Below are positions 45,589-58,781 of a stretch of 64,000 bases of DNA, in pieces. A program made the position numbers and the translations under genes. Location: contig NC_089739.1 of the NCBI RefSeq assembly GCF_035083965.1, forward strand, positions 11,768,001 through 11,832,000. The letters run 5' to 3'. Positions within the stretch are counted from its first letter, which is position 1, and each line of letters starts with the position of its first letter. This DNA is from Branchiostoma lanceolatum. Taxonomy: Eukaryota > Chordata > Leptocardii > Amphioxiformes > Branchiostomatidae. Below the pieces are notes generated by a model that worked only from the letters and a program-made list of their open reading frames with translations, had not been told where the DNA came from and ran no database searches.

Positions 45589-47396
45589 ACGCGTGCAGTT
45601 GATTCATCAGTGATGCTTTATAGTTTGATGAACCGTACTACCAACTAGTGGTAACTACTACGGCTATACCCACTCCCCACTCTGAGATGAGCTTCATCCC
45701 GGTGCGGTGCCGGTGGTACCGGCAATGAATAAGAAAATCCCTACCTTCATATAACTCAAATAAGCTTATATAGTAATCTCAAAACGGGTCTACTTGCAGT
45801 ATATCAAAATACCATGTGTCCTAATAAACTCTTTATTTCAGGCCGGGGGTAACATCTTGTAATAACATAATTCCACCAGGGTACATATGTTTAATTGCGC
45901 CAACCCGTAAAGATACGTCCAAATAGATCTCCAAGCAAACGCCCTAAAGTGCAATGCTGTATATCACACTGTGCATACGGGCGTGGGGGGTGGGGGGTGG
46001 CGGGTGAACTAGAAAGCTCTCAAACCCACAGCTTAATGTTAATGGTGGTGAAGTACTTTCAAAACAACACTGAAATACGTTTTCTCCAAGGGAGGTGGTA
46101 CTAGCAGTAAATAAGAACGCCCCCCCCCCCACCATATAATTATATAGGTTAGGACAGGGTAATCTGCGATGTAACCAAAATAAAACCGCCTTGAGATAAG
46201 CTAATCTCAAGGCGGGGGTACGTGCAATGTTTAAGGACACCCCCGCCCCGAGATGTGGCTTATCGCAGGGGGAGGGGTTTACTGGAATTTTACCAGAACA
46301 CGGGGGGGGGGGGGGGGGAGCAGTTGTAGTATCTAAAAGACTCCGTCATGTTATAAGTCTTATCATGAGGCGGAACTTGCAGTGTTTAAGAACACCACCA
46401 CGCCCTCAGATACGGCTTATTGCACGGCGGGTCTACTTTCATACAATATATTTGTGTTTATGGTGAAATTTTTATCAGTGCAGAATAATAGCGACTGAAA
46501 TGTTTGCATTGAGTATGCAGCACCGCGGTATGTTCAAACGGTTTAGGGCAACATTGTTATTCTCAGCCACACCTGTACTCAATCGAGCAAACATAATGTC
46601 TGTCAATTCGGGCACGTATCTACATCAATCACATAGCTGTAACGTTGTTACGGAGATATGTTTTGTTTTCAGATGAAGTCTGTGTGATTCTGGATGCCAA
46701 AGGACAGAAAGGACAGCATAGCGACCCTGTCACTGGGTACAGTTATGTATCGCCACAATTTAAGTCTTTTATTAATAGCGTTCAAACTCACAATGAAATT
46801 TCGTATTGTTATGCTACTCGTGGATATGAATAAACTCAAAAACCGTCGCCTCCTATGATGAATATTCAATGAGTTTACTCCCAGTACCATGCAAAAATGT
46901 TGCAACAAACAAACAAACATACCAACAAACGGACAAACAAACAAGGAATGCATAGCTTAGAGAAAGCAAATACATGTAAAAGAAAAACTGTAAACCAAAG
47001 TCAGTTCTAGGAAATCCAAACACAACGCCTGGCATCAAATTAGTATTTGACAATTTCTTATGTGACAATCGTAGTCAATGCGCATTTTATGACTTGAGTC
47101 CTTTCAACTGAAAAAAAGAAGACAATCATTTTTCATCAACGTAAGACTAGTCTTTTCTGAGTAGACATTTTTACATGACCTGTCTTGAAAGGCAACAAGA
47201 ACGTCACATCAATACATTTTACAAGTTACTGTAACATCTATTGTATTACAAGGAATATCTTGGGATGTAAAAAAACGGACTTGTCTCTATCTCTCTCTGA
47301 TAAGGGCTACATATAAGAACCCCAAGATTCATATGAATTCACAACAAATAACTTTATAAGAGGTTATACGCTACCTGTTTCATCTAATGCAAAAAG

Positions 47397-47407
47397 ACAC
47401 ACACAAA

Positions 47408-47484
<77 letters not shown>

Positions 47485-47525
47485 ACACACACAAACACAA
47501 ACACACAAACACACACAGACACACA
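47397..47525. repeat. (CA)n microsatellite
   Basis: Imperfect CA array, intergenic. Confidence 0.88.
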
Positions 47526-47678
47526 TAACTGAAAAAAATGTGGGCTATTCCAAGACGTACAGCATCAAACTGTGACAAAAATTATGAATCGACAAATTCT
47601 AAACCTCATTGTATAACCATATCCTGACGTGCCTATGCTCTGAATCTGAATTCACTGGTTCTAACCTTCCTCAAAAAT

Positions 47679-47820
47679 TGTAATCTCCAAGCAGATCCAA
47701 CGGTTGCAAAGACCGTATCCAACTGGCAGAAGGAGTTTTGACAACTTCCCTGGCTGACTGGAGCTTCTCTGGCTAGCTTGTACGATTTTAGCACCGTGGA
47801 GATCTGCTTGGAGATTACAA
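47679..47820. mobile_element. MITE with TCTCCAAGCAG ends
   Basis: Inverted ends TTGTAATCTCCAAGCAGATC and their complement bound a 142-base element. The end motif matches the foldback element at 8884-8997, so the two are probably one family. Confidence 0.6.
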
Positions 47821-47984
47821 AAATTTTGCATCGGGCACATGTGACACAATGCTAACAATCTCGCAACATTTTCTTTTCAACTGATAACTCATTTGATTTA
47901 GAACCCCTCCCCCTCATTGTATATCACGGTCTGTCTGTCTACAAACCTACCGATCGGCACAGCCCTTACCTTTGGTAAAGATAA

Positions 47985-49465
47985 GCCAGCAGACGATTCC
48001 AGCCGCGAATTTTTTTGCCGCCATCTCGCCACACCCGCGCCCGGCTGGGCGGATGGTCTGTCGGTTTTCGCCGATAGAACTGAGGCGACGTTACGTTGCG
48101 TCTTTACAGAAATGTTGAATATACCGCAGAAATCTATACCGCAAACGGTTTGCTGAGGCCACTAAGATCAGAGGATACTGATATGTATGTGCAGTGCTGT
48201 TGTCCAGAATATAAGATGAAATGGGAGAGCAATGCAGTATCTTAATATTCACCACTTTTATTGCTTCTTCTGTTTGCAACCCCGCCCTATTCAAGGTTGA
48301 AAATTTGAATAATTTATGCTGCTCAGCCAACAGATTATTTCAGCGGCGCAATGTTAACGTTTGCCACCATCTTGCCACAAATGTCCCCGGCTAGGTGGAT
48401 GGTTTGTCAGTCTCCACTGGTATATAGTAGTGCTGCGTACCGGTACTGTACCGTAAAAATGATTAGGTACAGGTCCAAAATACCGAATCATGAAGTACCG
48501 GTACTGTACCGATATAAATTTCTATCAATATGTGCTTATTTTGTGACTGATCACCTAACCTAATAACCTCATGCAACACCAAACGTGACCAAAGTCACAC
48601 CTTGGAACAGCGTAACTAATAGGCAACAGATCATTCAGACAGGTTGGGAGTTTTGGTGGTAGAAAACCTAGTTATGTTCTTTAAATAGAGATACTGACAA
48701 GTTGTAAACAGTTTATTCCGTTGGTTCTGCCATTATTGACGAAGTTCAGAAAAACAAATGTAAATTTTTCAAATTATTCAGGTACAGGTACAGGTCCGGA
48801 ACTGTACCTAAACCTCTGTATCTGTACCGGTACCTGTACCTGACGTTACGTTTAGGTACGCAGCACTAGTATATAGAGCTAAAGCGACGCTAACCTGTGT
48901 CGTTACAGGAATGTTTTATATCCCGCAAACACCTACCGCAAACGCCGCGAAGATCACAGAAAATGTTTATAATACTATGATATGAATGTGCATTACTGTT
49001 GTTCAAAACATGTGGCGAAGTGGCATAGCAGCGCATGCGCAGTATTATCATCTTCACCACTTGTGTGTTTCTTCTTTTGCGCCCCGCCCTATTCAAGGTT
49101 GAATATATGAATAATTTATACCATTCAGTACAAAGACCAGCCAACAAATGAATCCAGTAGGGTGTCATTGACCTCGCGGAAGTCAATGACAGCTTATAGG
49201 CCTAGGGGGTGGTATCCGCCGGGGCGGCCGCTAGGAGCGCGATTTAGTCATGCTAATGATTTCAACAGCGAAAAGTTCCGCCGCCATCTTGACGCAACCG
49301 CACCCGGCTGGTTTATCGGTTTTTACTGGTAGAGCTGAGGTGACGTGTGGTTGTTGTACTTATAACCGCAGATAAGTTACTGCTTATGCTCACAACTCCG
49401 GATCCGCCGTATCAAAGGTTGGAAAAATGAATAATTAATACAGCTCAGTACATCACCTTGGTGAG
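47985..49465 (+). repeat. Three-unit tandem repeat with YY1-like motifs
   Basis: Units start near 47990, 48335 and 49255. Each has CCGCCATCT(C/T)G or CACCATCTTG, CCGGCT(G/A)G and a YY1-type core (complement AAGATGGCGG). The first two end CCCCGCCCTATTCAAGGTTGA then GAATAATTTAT. Unit 2 is split by the hAT MITE at 48428-48868; unit 3 is shorter. It could be a duplicated CpG-rich promoter segment or the end of an unknown element. Confidence 0.6.
48428..48868. mobile_element. hAT-type MITE, copy 2
   Basis: Ends TAGTGCTGCGTACC and GGTACGCAGCACTA, flanked by the eight-base GTATATAG (48420-48427, 48869-48876). It interrupts the second unit of the tandem repeat at 47985-49465. Confidence 0.78.
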
Positions 49466-50462
49466 TACTGCCACATATATACCAACTTGTCAACTCCACT
49501 GAAAACCCCCCAAAAAACTCAACATAAAGCAGTTGTTGAATATTTTCTTATAATTACCTTGATTGCCTTGATTCTTGCTGTGACTTACATGTCCTTAGAA
49601 TTACGGCAAACAAGTATTATAGTGGAGAAATGTGGTCGATATTTAACGTTGGCAGGATGTTGGAGCCGATAGTTGGACCAGCGTAACACCGGTGACCAAG
49701 GAATTCAACGTCGAAGAGCACAGTTTTTACGCGTGACCCCGTTGGTCAATAGCAGCTCGGGTAAAAAGTAGTGCGTTACAGTATTTTGAAAAGCCAAAGT
49801 TATTCTTCTGTGCACGTCAGCGAGGCGGAAACCGTGCTTAATGATATGAATATAGGTTATTTTTGAGACTGTAAGAGTAGGATTATGATGTTTATTCGTT
49901 CGGCGTAAATTGGCGCTTGGATACTATAACGGTTTGATATTGTGCGTCGACAAATGCAGTTCACATGACCTCCGCTGAGCGTAAAAAAAGGGGTTTAAAA
50001 TGTAACGAGTCGGCAAATTTTAGTCCATTTTGACACAGGTTTTGGATTGTTCCAATAACTCAAAGGTATCCGATTTTGTTTGTACCTTTATTTGAAGCGT
50101 CAAAGCTTTCCAAGATGTTGGGACCTTTAGTAATTTTGTATTATAGACCCAACATATACGTTTGTAGTGCTTCTCTAGTGTACCCTACTATGATTTTATC
50201 CGATGTCGGTGACTTCGTGTTCCCTTAACTTTAGAAATCTCCATAGGCCGGAAACTGCGTCGGCTAGATTGACGGCCATGTCAAAAGCGCCACCTAGCAG
50301 TCATAAACAGTACCGTAACTTATACTAGATAGGGTATACAATTGACTATTTTGCCTGATGGAGCTCGATGGAAGGAAAAAATGGAATGACAAAGGTGTAA
50401 CATTTTGGACAGAAGATTCTTTCTGACATAAAGGGATCGAAAAATAAAGGGACCAGGACAGA

Positions 50463-50463
50463 T

Positions 50464-50562
<99 letters not shown>

Positions 50563-50690
50563 TTGTGTTTGTGTATGTGTGTACGTGCCTGTGTATATGT
50601 TCGTATGGCCGGTGTCTTTGTATGTACATTTGAGTGTGCATGTATGTGTGCGTCTGTGTGTGTGTCTATGTATGTGTGTTTGTGCTTGCT
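50463..50690. repeat. (GT)n microsatellite
   Basis: Long GT array passing into GTATGT units, intergenic. Confidence 0.88.
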
Positions 50691-50916
50691 GGTATATTGG
50701 TTTTGCAATTTTACCATGTTGGTCACCATCTTCTCAATGTATCGTCACTAAAAAAGAATCCTTTGTAGTTTTGCTTCGTCAACTTTCTGATCAGTCCAAC
50801 AACTTGTAACTCTATGTCATAACATGCATATTTAGTGTTCCAATTTAAACCCACCACCATCACCACTAATTCTAGTTCTAACTTGGCGTTCTCTCTCTTT
50901 TTTTTGGGTCTTTTTT

Positions 50917-50985
50917 TTTTAACGAACTCGCTCAGTGCAAGGCCGTAGGGGGCCACTCATCAAAGCACTGAACTAATTCTTACTG
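50917..50985 (-). mobile_element. Second, short LINE 3' end of the same family
   Basis: On the minus strand it repeats the end of 51789-52343 (CTACGGCCTTGCACTGAGCGA, then TAA and a run of A). Confidence 0.55.
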
Positions 50986-50999
50986 TAGCAGCATCTCTT

Positions 51000-51415
51000 C
51001 GCCCTATAGGTCAGAAACATCAATGCTCGAGACAAGCATGACTTCACTGACCCATTAGGAGAAGCAGGGGTTACGAAGGGAAATTCCCTACCCCATTTAG
51101 GCCGGAATGTTTTGATCCACTCACACCGGGGCATGCCCCTACTCTTTTTCGAAAGATGTGGTGGGTTCTTTTACGTGCTTAAGGTGTGACTCCCCTCAAA
51201 CGCGGGACCTCCATTTTAACGTCCTATCCGAGGGACGTCCCTTACCCTATATGAGCTAGGTTCTCATTTACACCTGAGTGAAGTGAGGAAAGTCGTTTCC
51301 CAAGGGCACAACGTCGGGGCGCAAGTTCGGACATGTCTCTGGGCATAGCCTGAGATTAGATCCCGGGTCCCATTTTTGACAGCCGCGCGCTCTACCACTT
51401 GCACCACACGACGCC
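51000..51415 (-). repeat. tRNA-related SINE-like repeat, copy 2
   Basis: Shares GGTGGGTTCTTTTACGTGCT, ACGTCCTATCCGAGGGACG and ACACCTGAGTGAAGTGA with copy 1, and ends in a tRNA-like tail (ATCCCGGGTCCC, CTCTACCACTTGCACCACAC). Confidence 0.55.
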
Positions 51416-51788
51416 ACAATTACCTTATTATTACTACTTTTTCATTAAGCATAGACTAAATGTACTATCAGAAAAGTTTGCATGGTGTTATTTATAAGCA
51501 ATCAATTAAACGTTATCTGTACGAGCGGTCGACCGACCCCACGCCCCCGCGCTGTGTCAACCCAACGCGGCCTGTATCGTTTGATTTGTCCGGGGGTAAA
51601 TATGACATCGGAACCGTTCGGAAGTAGTCGTGGTGACATTTGGTGATAGCCGCGTGTGTGGCTAACACCTGTAGCGGGTCGGGTGTTGCACAATCACTGG
51701 GAAACACCGGTGACTGGGGAACACTGGGAAACACCAGGCCTTCCTACGGGGATATGGATCATGAATTCGGCAACAAAAAAGGGAACAA

Positions 51789-52343
51789 CTTTTTTTAACG
51801 ATCTCGCTCAATGCAAGGCCGTAAGAGGCCACTTTTCGGCATTGAACTAATTGAACTAATGTGGCATAGGTGAGAGACTGCGGTGTGTGTCTGATTTGAA
51901 GGTTTGCAGGTTGTATTCGGGGGAAAAGCAGTGGGCTGGGAGGGAATTCCAGAGTTTTGCAGTTCGTGGAGAAAAGCTGTTACTGTAGAATGACTTAGAG
52001 GCTGGGAGTTGTACAGTATAGTGAATAAAAAGGAGAACCTGGTAGTACGCTGAAAAATTCTTTGTGGTGGGACAAGTAGTGAAAGTTTATCGGAACACTG
52101 GCCGTGGAAGTATCTATAAAATAGAGACAGGGAGGCAATGTTTCGTCTGTGAGAGAGGGAGTCTAGGAGATACTCTCGGAAGAGTGGAGTGGGTCCGGCT
52201 GGTTTTTGACGTATTTTCAGGCGTTTTCGTCGCGTTTCTACTTCGTCATGTTTTTTTGTTGTCTCTGTGGTTGGAGAAAGAAAAAAAAAAAACATGCCAA
52301 AGTAGAAAGCCTTACAAAAACGTCTAAAACACGTCAAATCCAA
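51789..52343 (-). mobile_element. LINE ORF2 C-terminus with short A tail
   Basis: The minus strand reads LLDSLSHRRNIASLSLFYRY, HGQCSDKLSLLVPPQRIF, ending LLRPCIERDR at TAA (51797-51795), followed by an A run. SL.HRR..ASL.LFYRY..G.CS is typical of LINE ORF2 ends. Confidence 0.7.
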
Positions 52344-52844
52344 CCGGACCCACCCCTCTGCTTGGAGAGTACTAGGAGCGTGGTAAGGTTAACATCTCTA
52401 TCTGCAAATGAAACTTTACGGTGGCCAAACACCCTTGGCATTCTCTCTATAACCGTAGCTAGTCTAGTAGAGACTATGTGACTTTACAGCTGGAAAGTTT
52501 AAGTTTGTAATCCAATTGGTTTTAACGTATCGATTGTCAATGTGCAGTACGGTTTTACGTGTCAGAAAAACAGAACTGTCATATCAAGCTTTTCTTATTG
52601 CAATAATACATGATAAGGGTCGTGGCATTATGTGGTTTTGCAGCTAGGATGATAGACTCAGGATCCAGAGGTTCTGGGTTCGATCCCCCACCGGTTCAGA
52701 TAAGATGTGCTATCGGGAAAGGACTATCAGTCTATTTATCAGCTTGTACATATTGTATACAAAACTGGTGTGTCACGCCTAGCTATAGGGGGCTTATCAC
52801 TAGCCATGCAATACAAACGGACAAACTGTATGATAATAGAAGTA

Positions 52845-53053
52845 CTGTAAATGCAGAAATGTTCGCGGTGGCTTTATGTTCGCGGTTTTCTCGGCGACCG
52901 TTTCACCGCGAACTTAAAACCACCGCGAACAATATTGTCCAATACTGTAGCAGTATGCGACTAGAGCGCTCCCGCAAACTTAAAACCACCGTGAACACTC
53001 CATTTTCGCCTTAGCGCGAAATAAAAACCACGTGAACTTAAATGCATTGACAG
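52845..53053. mobile_element. Foldback MITE, CTGTAAATGCAG family, copy 3
   Basis: Starts CTGTAAATGCAGAAATG, ends GCATTGACAG, with inner TTCGCGGTGG and its complement. Intergenic, next to a Penelope-like repeat. Confidence 0.68.
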
Positions 53054-54405
53054 TATACTTAGGAAATTAGACGTTGCAGACAGCATCTGCTGTATGTGTT
53101 TCATAAGTGAATTGTGAATTAGTCTCAGAATAAGTTGATGGTGGTCTTCAGAGACTCAAATGCACTTCACAGTTCAGGGATGCTGTCTGAAACGTCTGAC
53201 CTTGTCCTGTTGCCCAGTTGTATGTTATGTACTTGGTTGGATGTCTAACCTTTATCATATCAATTTCATGTCATACCTGGGCCTAAAACGTCCTATACGG
53301 ATGTTCCGGACCGGCCTATTTTTTATGGTATTGTCCAGGCCTCGAAGTTGTGTTGCATGGGCTTCCATCGAATGATTTGGACTGTCAAAAATTGGACGTT
53401 GCCTTTTGGCGATACGGAATACAACGTCTTGTAGTATATCTATGATACGCGCTGATTTTGGAATTCGAGTGATATTTTTCTGACTTGATTAATAAAATTT
53501 GCCCAATTTCCCAAAGATACATAACCAGTGTTGGGTCATGAGCATTGTACTACTTTTAGATAGTCATTTGCAATTGTAACGGTCCATTTAAATGTTTTTC
53601 GGGTAAAATGTCTTCGGTATGCGTTCACATCTACACTGGGACTCATCCGTTGCCATTTTACGAATTTTCAACAAAACGCTGACTTTTTTTCTAATAATCT
53701 GCAAAACCTATGATTAAGCAACACCTGTTCGCTTATGTAATATACAAACATGATAACGCCAATGACAACTACACAAAGTGCTAAGTTGTCTGTCAACAGG
53801 TACTTATCTTATTCAAATGTCAACCGAACTTGTAATGAATGTCACGGATAACAGTGCAAACAATTCTATTTTCTCGTAATATTCACCCGAAAAATCTAAT
53901 AAAAAATGAGATACGAAAATGTGAACATCTGGTGGATACTCACAGTGCACGATAGATCGTCATAAATACTTCAAAAACTTAATGAAGTTCTGAAAGATCA
54001 TCTATACCGAATTCAACCATTAAAATGAAAAAGGTAAAATTATTCTTCAAAACCAGAAGGCATAGCTATTGTCTGCCCCTTCTCGTATGCTTTACCATAG
54101 AAGCTACGTCCATATTGCCCGATAACGTTTTGTAAGTAAAAGAGGTACTAGGTAACGTTAACGTCAAAAACACAGTCACAAGTACCGATGTTCAATTCCC
54201 CATTTTGAATTTGCATAATGTACAATAACAAGTAGTTCTGGCTGTCTAAGCAAAATCATCCGTTTTGTAAAAAAAGGTCATTTTTTGCCTATTTGTTTTG
54301 GAAATGTTAAGTATGTATAAAACAAGTATAAAATATGAATGTCCATGCAAAATGAATCAATCCTCATAATTATACATTTATGTCACATTTTGCTAAGTAC
54401 ATATG

Positions 54406-54430
54406 TGTCTGTGTCTGTGTGTGTGTGGTG

Positions 54431-54496
<66 letters not shown>

Positions 54497-54528
54497 TGAA
54501 ACAAAGTACTATATATATATATATATAC
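54406..54528. repeat. Compound (GT)n(GA)n(TA)n microsatellite
   Basis: GT array, then GAGA, then TATATA, about 0.4 kb upstream of the Kazal gene 1 promoter. Confidence 0.85.
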
Positions 54529-54936
54529 AAAGAAAACAGCAAAAACATCTATAGTATCACATTAAACTACCGTATAGGTATGTAGGTATGGCTTCTTCTC
54601 ACTTTTTTGTGTACGTGGCAGAATGTATGTAATTATCACAATTTATGGCTGAGAAAGTTTGCAAAACGTTCTAGTTGGTATCTTTGAATAACGATATGTG
54701 CAACGACAGCTGCTAAACGCAATGCATCACCGCCGTTATAAAATATAACATGTCAAGGGCTCGTTGACTTCAAATAACGGCGCTGACACCACACATGAAC
54801 TCATATCCTAACTCCTGCCCTATCAATGACAAAACAATTAGCTTCATGAAAATGTCATTCAAACTTTCAATAACACTCAATCAGTTGGTAAATAGACGAG
54901 CTATATCGGACCGGATGAGGTCAGTTTGCTTACTGA

Positions 54937-54966
54937 TGACTCAGTGTGATAGCACAGAGTATAAAT
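54937..54966 (+). promoter_or_regulatory. Core promoter of Kazal gene 1 (AP-1-like site and TATA box)
   Basis: TGACTCA at 54937-54943 and TATAAAT at 54960-54966 lie about 110 bases before the ATG at 55074, leaving room for a 5' UTR of about 85 bases. Confidence 0.65.
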
Positions 54967-55073
54967 TGCCACCGCGCGCCTACTGGCGAATCATTAGGTG
55001 AAAAAACATCTCTTGAGACAACTCTTCTTGTGACTCAACTCGAGGAACGACATCCCATCATCTTAAAGAAGCG

Positions 55074-57968
55074 ATGGCTTTCCTTCAATACCTGATCGTG
55101 GCAGTCCTGGTGGCTGGTAAGATCTGATATCATTTCTCATGCTTTGTTTTATTATTAATACAATTGTCCAATTTTGTATTGATTGTTTTAGGCTGCTTTT
55201 AGACTCGTGGCCGGTCGAGCTCAGCTACGCAATTTGGAGATTCAATATGAAACAAATTCTGTACTTAAATAAAGCAGCTATATTTCTTCAAATTAGCATA
55301 TTTCCATAAAGTTTCTCGGCAAAAGTCGTTGTTACTGAGAGCTTTGACGAAGGGAGGAGTTTAGCGCCTTTTCAGACGAACCTTCGTCAAAACAAAACTT
55401 TGCCACGTTTACGATTATATACATCTACGGGACGATTAAAATATTTTCTGAAGCAATTCTGAAAAGACAAATATTGTAACAATACACAGATGGACATATG
55501 AACCTGTTTTAAATCTTCCAGTATAGCGAGGATAAATATATACTCTAATAGACTATAAAAGTGAATTATCACAAAAAATTTAGTCAATTTGGTACTAAAA
55601 GCTGGAAAATTTTTCAAATCATGAACTTCCTGTGCCGGAAAGGTAGTCTCATTTGCCAGGTACCGGTGTGGCCTTGCCTTAAGCAAGCCGTTAGGAAAAT
55701 TCTTATACCGTAGATAGCACATGCACCTTGTCACTAGGCTACAAAATTGAGTTGCATCAATAAAGAACGGTCAAGATGGTAGGTTTCTCACGTAGGAGCC
55801 TTGGTGCCACAGAACTCATCCGTTGTTATGTTTACATTCTGCAAACAAATTAGTCACAATAAGTAGTGATTATCTTATTTAATGTTTCTATGTACAAAGT
55901 GTTATACCGGCAATGCTACAGGTAATACAGACATGGCAGCATTTCGTCCCATGTTGTATTGTGATAGCTTTGAACGAAAAGCTAACATTTGCTTACCGTA
56001 GCATAATGAGATAATACTTTTACAATTACTTGATAAACATCGATGTCTATGCAGCGTATGCATTGTATTAGGGATAAGACGGACAACCATAATTAATGAA
56101 CTTAATATTTACCCTACACCGTTGCAAACACATTATGCATGTCATAAGCTACATTTACAACTCCAAATACTTCTCTTTACCCATTCATCTCTTTTTCATC
56201 TTTTTTCATCGGTCTTTCTTTCGTCTTTCTCTCTTTTCTTCCCCTTTCTATCTCTCCCTCCTAATTTCTCTATATTTGCTTCTCTTTTTTCATTTTTTAT
56301 TCTCTCTGTCTCTCCTCAGTTTTAAGGAAAACGAACTACCATAACGGCTAATCAGCATAGCATAACCACAACTGTACAATAACATTTCGCACAACTTACC
56401 TCGTTCCAGGCTCCCAGGCGCACTCTCTGGTTGACCGTCAGACTGGCTGTCAGACGTTCTGCCCGTTTGTGTTCATGCCTGTGTGCGGGTCTAACGGACA
56501 GACCTACAGTAACGAGTGCCACCTTAACGTGGGGGCCTGTAATCTGGCCGCGCAGTGAGTACCAAAGATCCTCATTTCTGAAAAAAAAGAGAGAAAGTTT
56601 TAAAGGCATCCAGAGCATTTTATGAGACTTGAAAACTGGAAATATTCTAGTTGCTGTAATCTTTCTGAAATTGACACTCAATGCCACTGCCGCACATTTG
56701 CGCTCGGATTTCTTATCAAAAGTGCTCAAAAACGGCACAATGATAATCTACATGGTGATCTTATAGTTTCACGCGCCTACTGTAAATACTGTAGATACCA
56801 TAGCCTCGCCCACCTCCGCCAAAACGTAGAAATGCAAAATTGAAACATAAAAATGCAAATATTTGACGGACATACAGTCACTCTCTCATTGGATAACAGG
56901 TTCAGTCTATTAGGGCTTGGATTTTCTGTCAGTTCTCACCACACAACGACATCGTATCTTTGCTTCTTTAGTGTCGATATGTAATGGTATAGTGTTATTG
57001 AAACTATGTGTAGGAATGACTAGAAACTGGAGTTTTGTTATTCAAGTTTCAAGACTCATAAAATGCTTTGGCTGGCTTTAAGTAATTATCTTGTATTCAG
57101 GTAGCGCATAAATTGAGGTAGCGCATAATATTTCTCTATTTGTACGTTGATGAAGGTTATACATCCAGGTAAACAATACTAATATACAAATCAATCTCTA
57201 CTACATGATAAATGACGGATATTACTTCTGGACATTCGAGTGACATCTATCACTCTTCTTCAGCGTCGCTAGAATGAACTGGCAGAACTAAGCAGTACTT
57301 AATATGTAAAATAACTAGAAAAACCGACTGCTGGAAATAAGCTGTTGAAAGTAAGACACTGGCTTGTTCAACTTATAACTCCTAGTTTTATCCTCACAGG
57401 TTCTCCAACGAGGCCGACTACGAGCCCCTGACCCTCGCCCACCAGGGTATGTGCAGCAGGAAGCGCCAGCTCAACGCCGTCAACAACTGCGCCATGTTCT
57501 GCACCTTCCAGTTCGACCCGGTTTGCGGCAGCAACGGCCAGACCTACAGCAACTCCTGCCACCTCAACAGCGCCGCCTGCATGACTGCGTAAGTACTGCA
57601 GTGAGATTTTTAAAAAATTGAAATTGCCTCCACAAGTGCTACAAATGCTCTCTTCTTGTTTTCTCTCCGTCTTCTTTTTTGGCGAAACCTCAGAGGCGGA
57701 GCTTTTTTGTATTACTGATCGAGCTGAAATTTACTTTAAGTCCATTCATGTATTCCAGTTATTCTTACGGCAGATCTTAATCCCAATCATTTGGCCTGTG
57801 ATGGTGCCCTAACATTGGATCCGCAAGGTGGCGCTTTTGGGTTAAAAATTACACAATAATTCCTTGCAAACAATGTTCTGACCTGTACAACATATATTCA
57901 TTTCTTTTAGCTTCAACAACCCAGAGGCTGAGCCCATCACCTTCGCTCACCAGGGCATGTGCTCCTAA
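55074..57968 (+). CDS. Secreted double-Kazal protease inhibitor, gene 1
   Basis: Coding exons 55074-55116, 56410-56554, 57400-57588 and 57911-57968, intron phases 1, 2, 2, total 435 bases = 144 residues plus stop. A signal peptide (MAFLQYLIVAVLVAG) is followed by two Kazal domains, each split over two exons. Each shows C-x3-C-x7[13 protein letters not shown]6-C and a late Cys (HQGMC). By the usual Kazal rule (second residue after the second Cys), both P1 residues are Phe (CPF, CTF), suggesting inhibition of chymotrypsin-like enzymes. A dibasic linker (SRKRQ) separates the domains and could be cleaved. The start follows a TATA box at a normal distance. Exon 3 is strongly GC-rich at third positions. 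Confidence 0.93.
56604..57077. mobile_element. MITE, piggyBac-like, copy 2
   Basis: Same family as 6505-7007, opposite orientation, flanked by TTAA (56600-56603, 57078-57081). Lies in intron 2 of Kazal gene 1. A more diverged relative is visible around 61790-62110 in intron 3 of Kazal gene 2. Confidence 0.72.
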
Positions 57969-58085
57969 AGGGATGAATCCCAACGATGTCATGCGAGCCA
58001 GAACCACAAGGCGGCGTCGCTGACACATCTCCTATTACACTAGAGAGTCATGCATTTTAATTGAAACCTTTTGAGTCCTTCTAAC

Positions 58086-58091
58086 AATAAA
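58086..58091 (+). terminator. Poly(A) signal of Kazal gene 1
   Basis: AATAAA, 118 bases after the TAA stop. A second AT-rich AAAATAAA follows within 20 bases. Confidence 0.7.
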
Positions 58092-58165
58092 GAATTGTTA
58101 AAAATAAAAGGCAACTGTGTGTCCTTTGAGTTTTATGTTTAGTATCTATGATCGTTTTGATGATT

Positions 58166-58330
58166 GAATGAATGAATGTATGATTGAATGAAGAATGAAT
58201 GGATAGATGAATGGATGGATAGATGGATGAATGGATGGATGAATGAATGAATGAATGAATGAATGAATGAATGGATGGATGGATAGATGGATGGATGGAT
58301 GGATGAATGAATGAATGAATAAATGAAGAC
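58166..58330. repeat. (GAAT/GGAT)n tetranucleotide array
   Basis: Array of GAAT and GGAT units downstream of Kazal gene 1. A related array (63300-63420) follows the relic third copy, showing the duplication reached past the gene end. Confidence 0.85.
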
Positions 58331-58781
58331 ACTCGACGTGCATTAGGACATATTACTTCGAAGCTTAGGAGAAGTGAGCTTTTGGAATTCTTTTAAGTGA
58401 GAGAAATTGCCTAGAGGACGAAATGTTGAAAATTTAACATGTCTCTACCAGACTAGAAATTATAGTAACAATTGATTGGGTTAATATTGACCCTCATGAT
58501 ATCGAAAGAATGTATGAATCTATTTTGTTCAATCTCTTATGCTGTAATATGCATAACATAATTGTCTTTTGAGGGCTCGGCATTCAGAAATCGTACTTTA
58601 AATCGGTCCTTGTCTTCAGCAAACTCAGGTCATATACTTCAAGGTTACACTTACATGTAAGTAAGAAAAGCTGTTACAGCAAAAAAAGTCACAGATGCGT
58701 TGTTTGCGTTCAATGAAAGTGGCCTTGCGTTTTACTTCACCATCATGTCGAGAACAAACAAGATATTGACATTGTCATGGG

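Larger units (their letters stand above)
44942..54936. other. Region without a confirmed gene between the channel gene and the Kazal pair
   Basis: It should hold the missing 5' exon(s) and promoter of the channel gene, but no signal peptide exon was recognised. Contents are SINE-like and LINE pieces, MITEs, microsatellites, G/C homopolymer runs (46119-46132, 46303-46318) and the YY1-like tandem repeat. From 53260 to 54400 nothing notable was seen. Confidence 0.5.

Noticed and set aside
46676-46833. Possible plus-strand exon after a good acceptor (TTTTGTTTTCAG) reading DEVCVILDAKGQKGQ
   Set aside because: No recognised domain, no convincing donor and no neighbouring exon with matching phase.
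47365-47382. Possible micro-exon ATGAAACAG with acceptor and donor on the minus strand as the missing start of the channel gene
   Set aside because: It encodes only M-K-Q, ends in phase 0 instead of phase 1, and has no signal peptide.
49487-49672. Short plus-strand frame with one hydrophobic segment (VVEYFLIITLIALILAVTYM)
   Set aside because: It could be a membrane segment, but there is no family match, no splice support and it follows the tandem repeat. Too weak to call.
50294-50809. His/Thr- and Cys/Val-rich open frames
   Set aside because: Translations of the GT microsatellite. The same applies near 8400, 20050, 21730, 47450 and 54420.
58081-58343. Frame rich in HSFIHPSIHPS
   Set aside because: Translation of the tetranucleotide array after Kazal gene 1.
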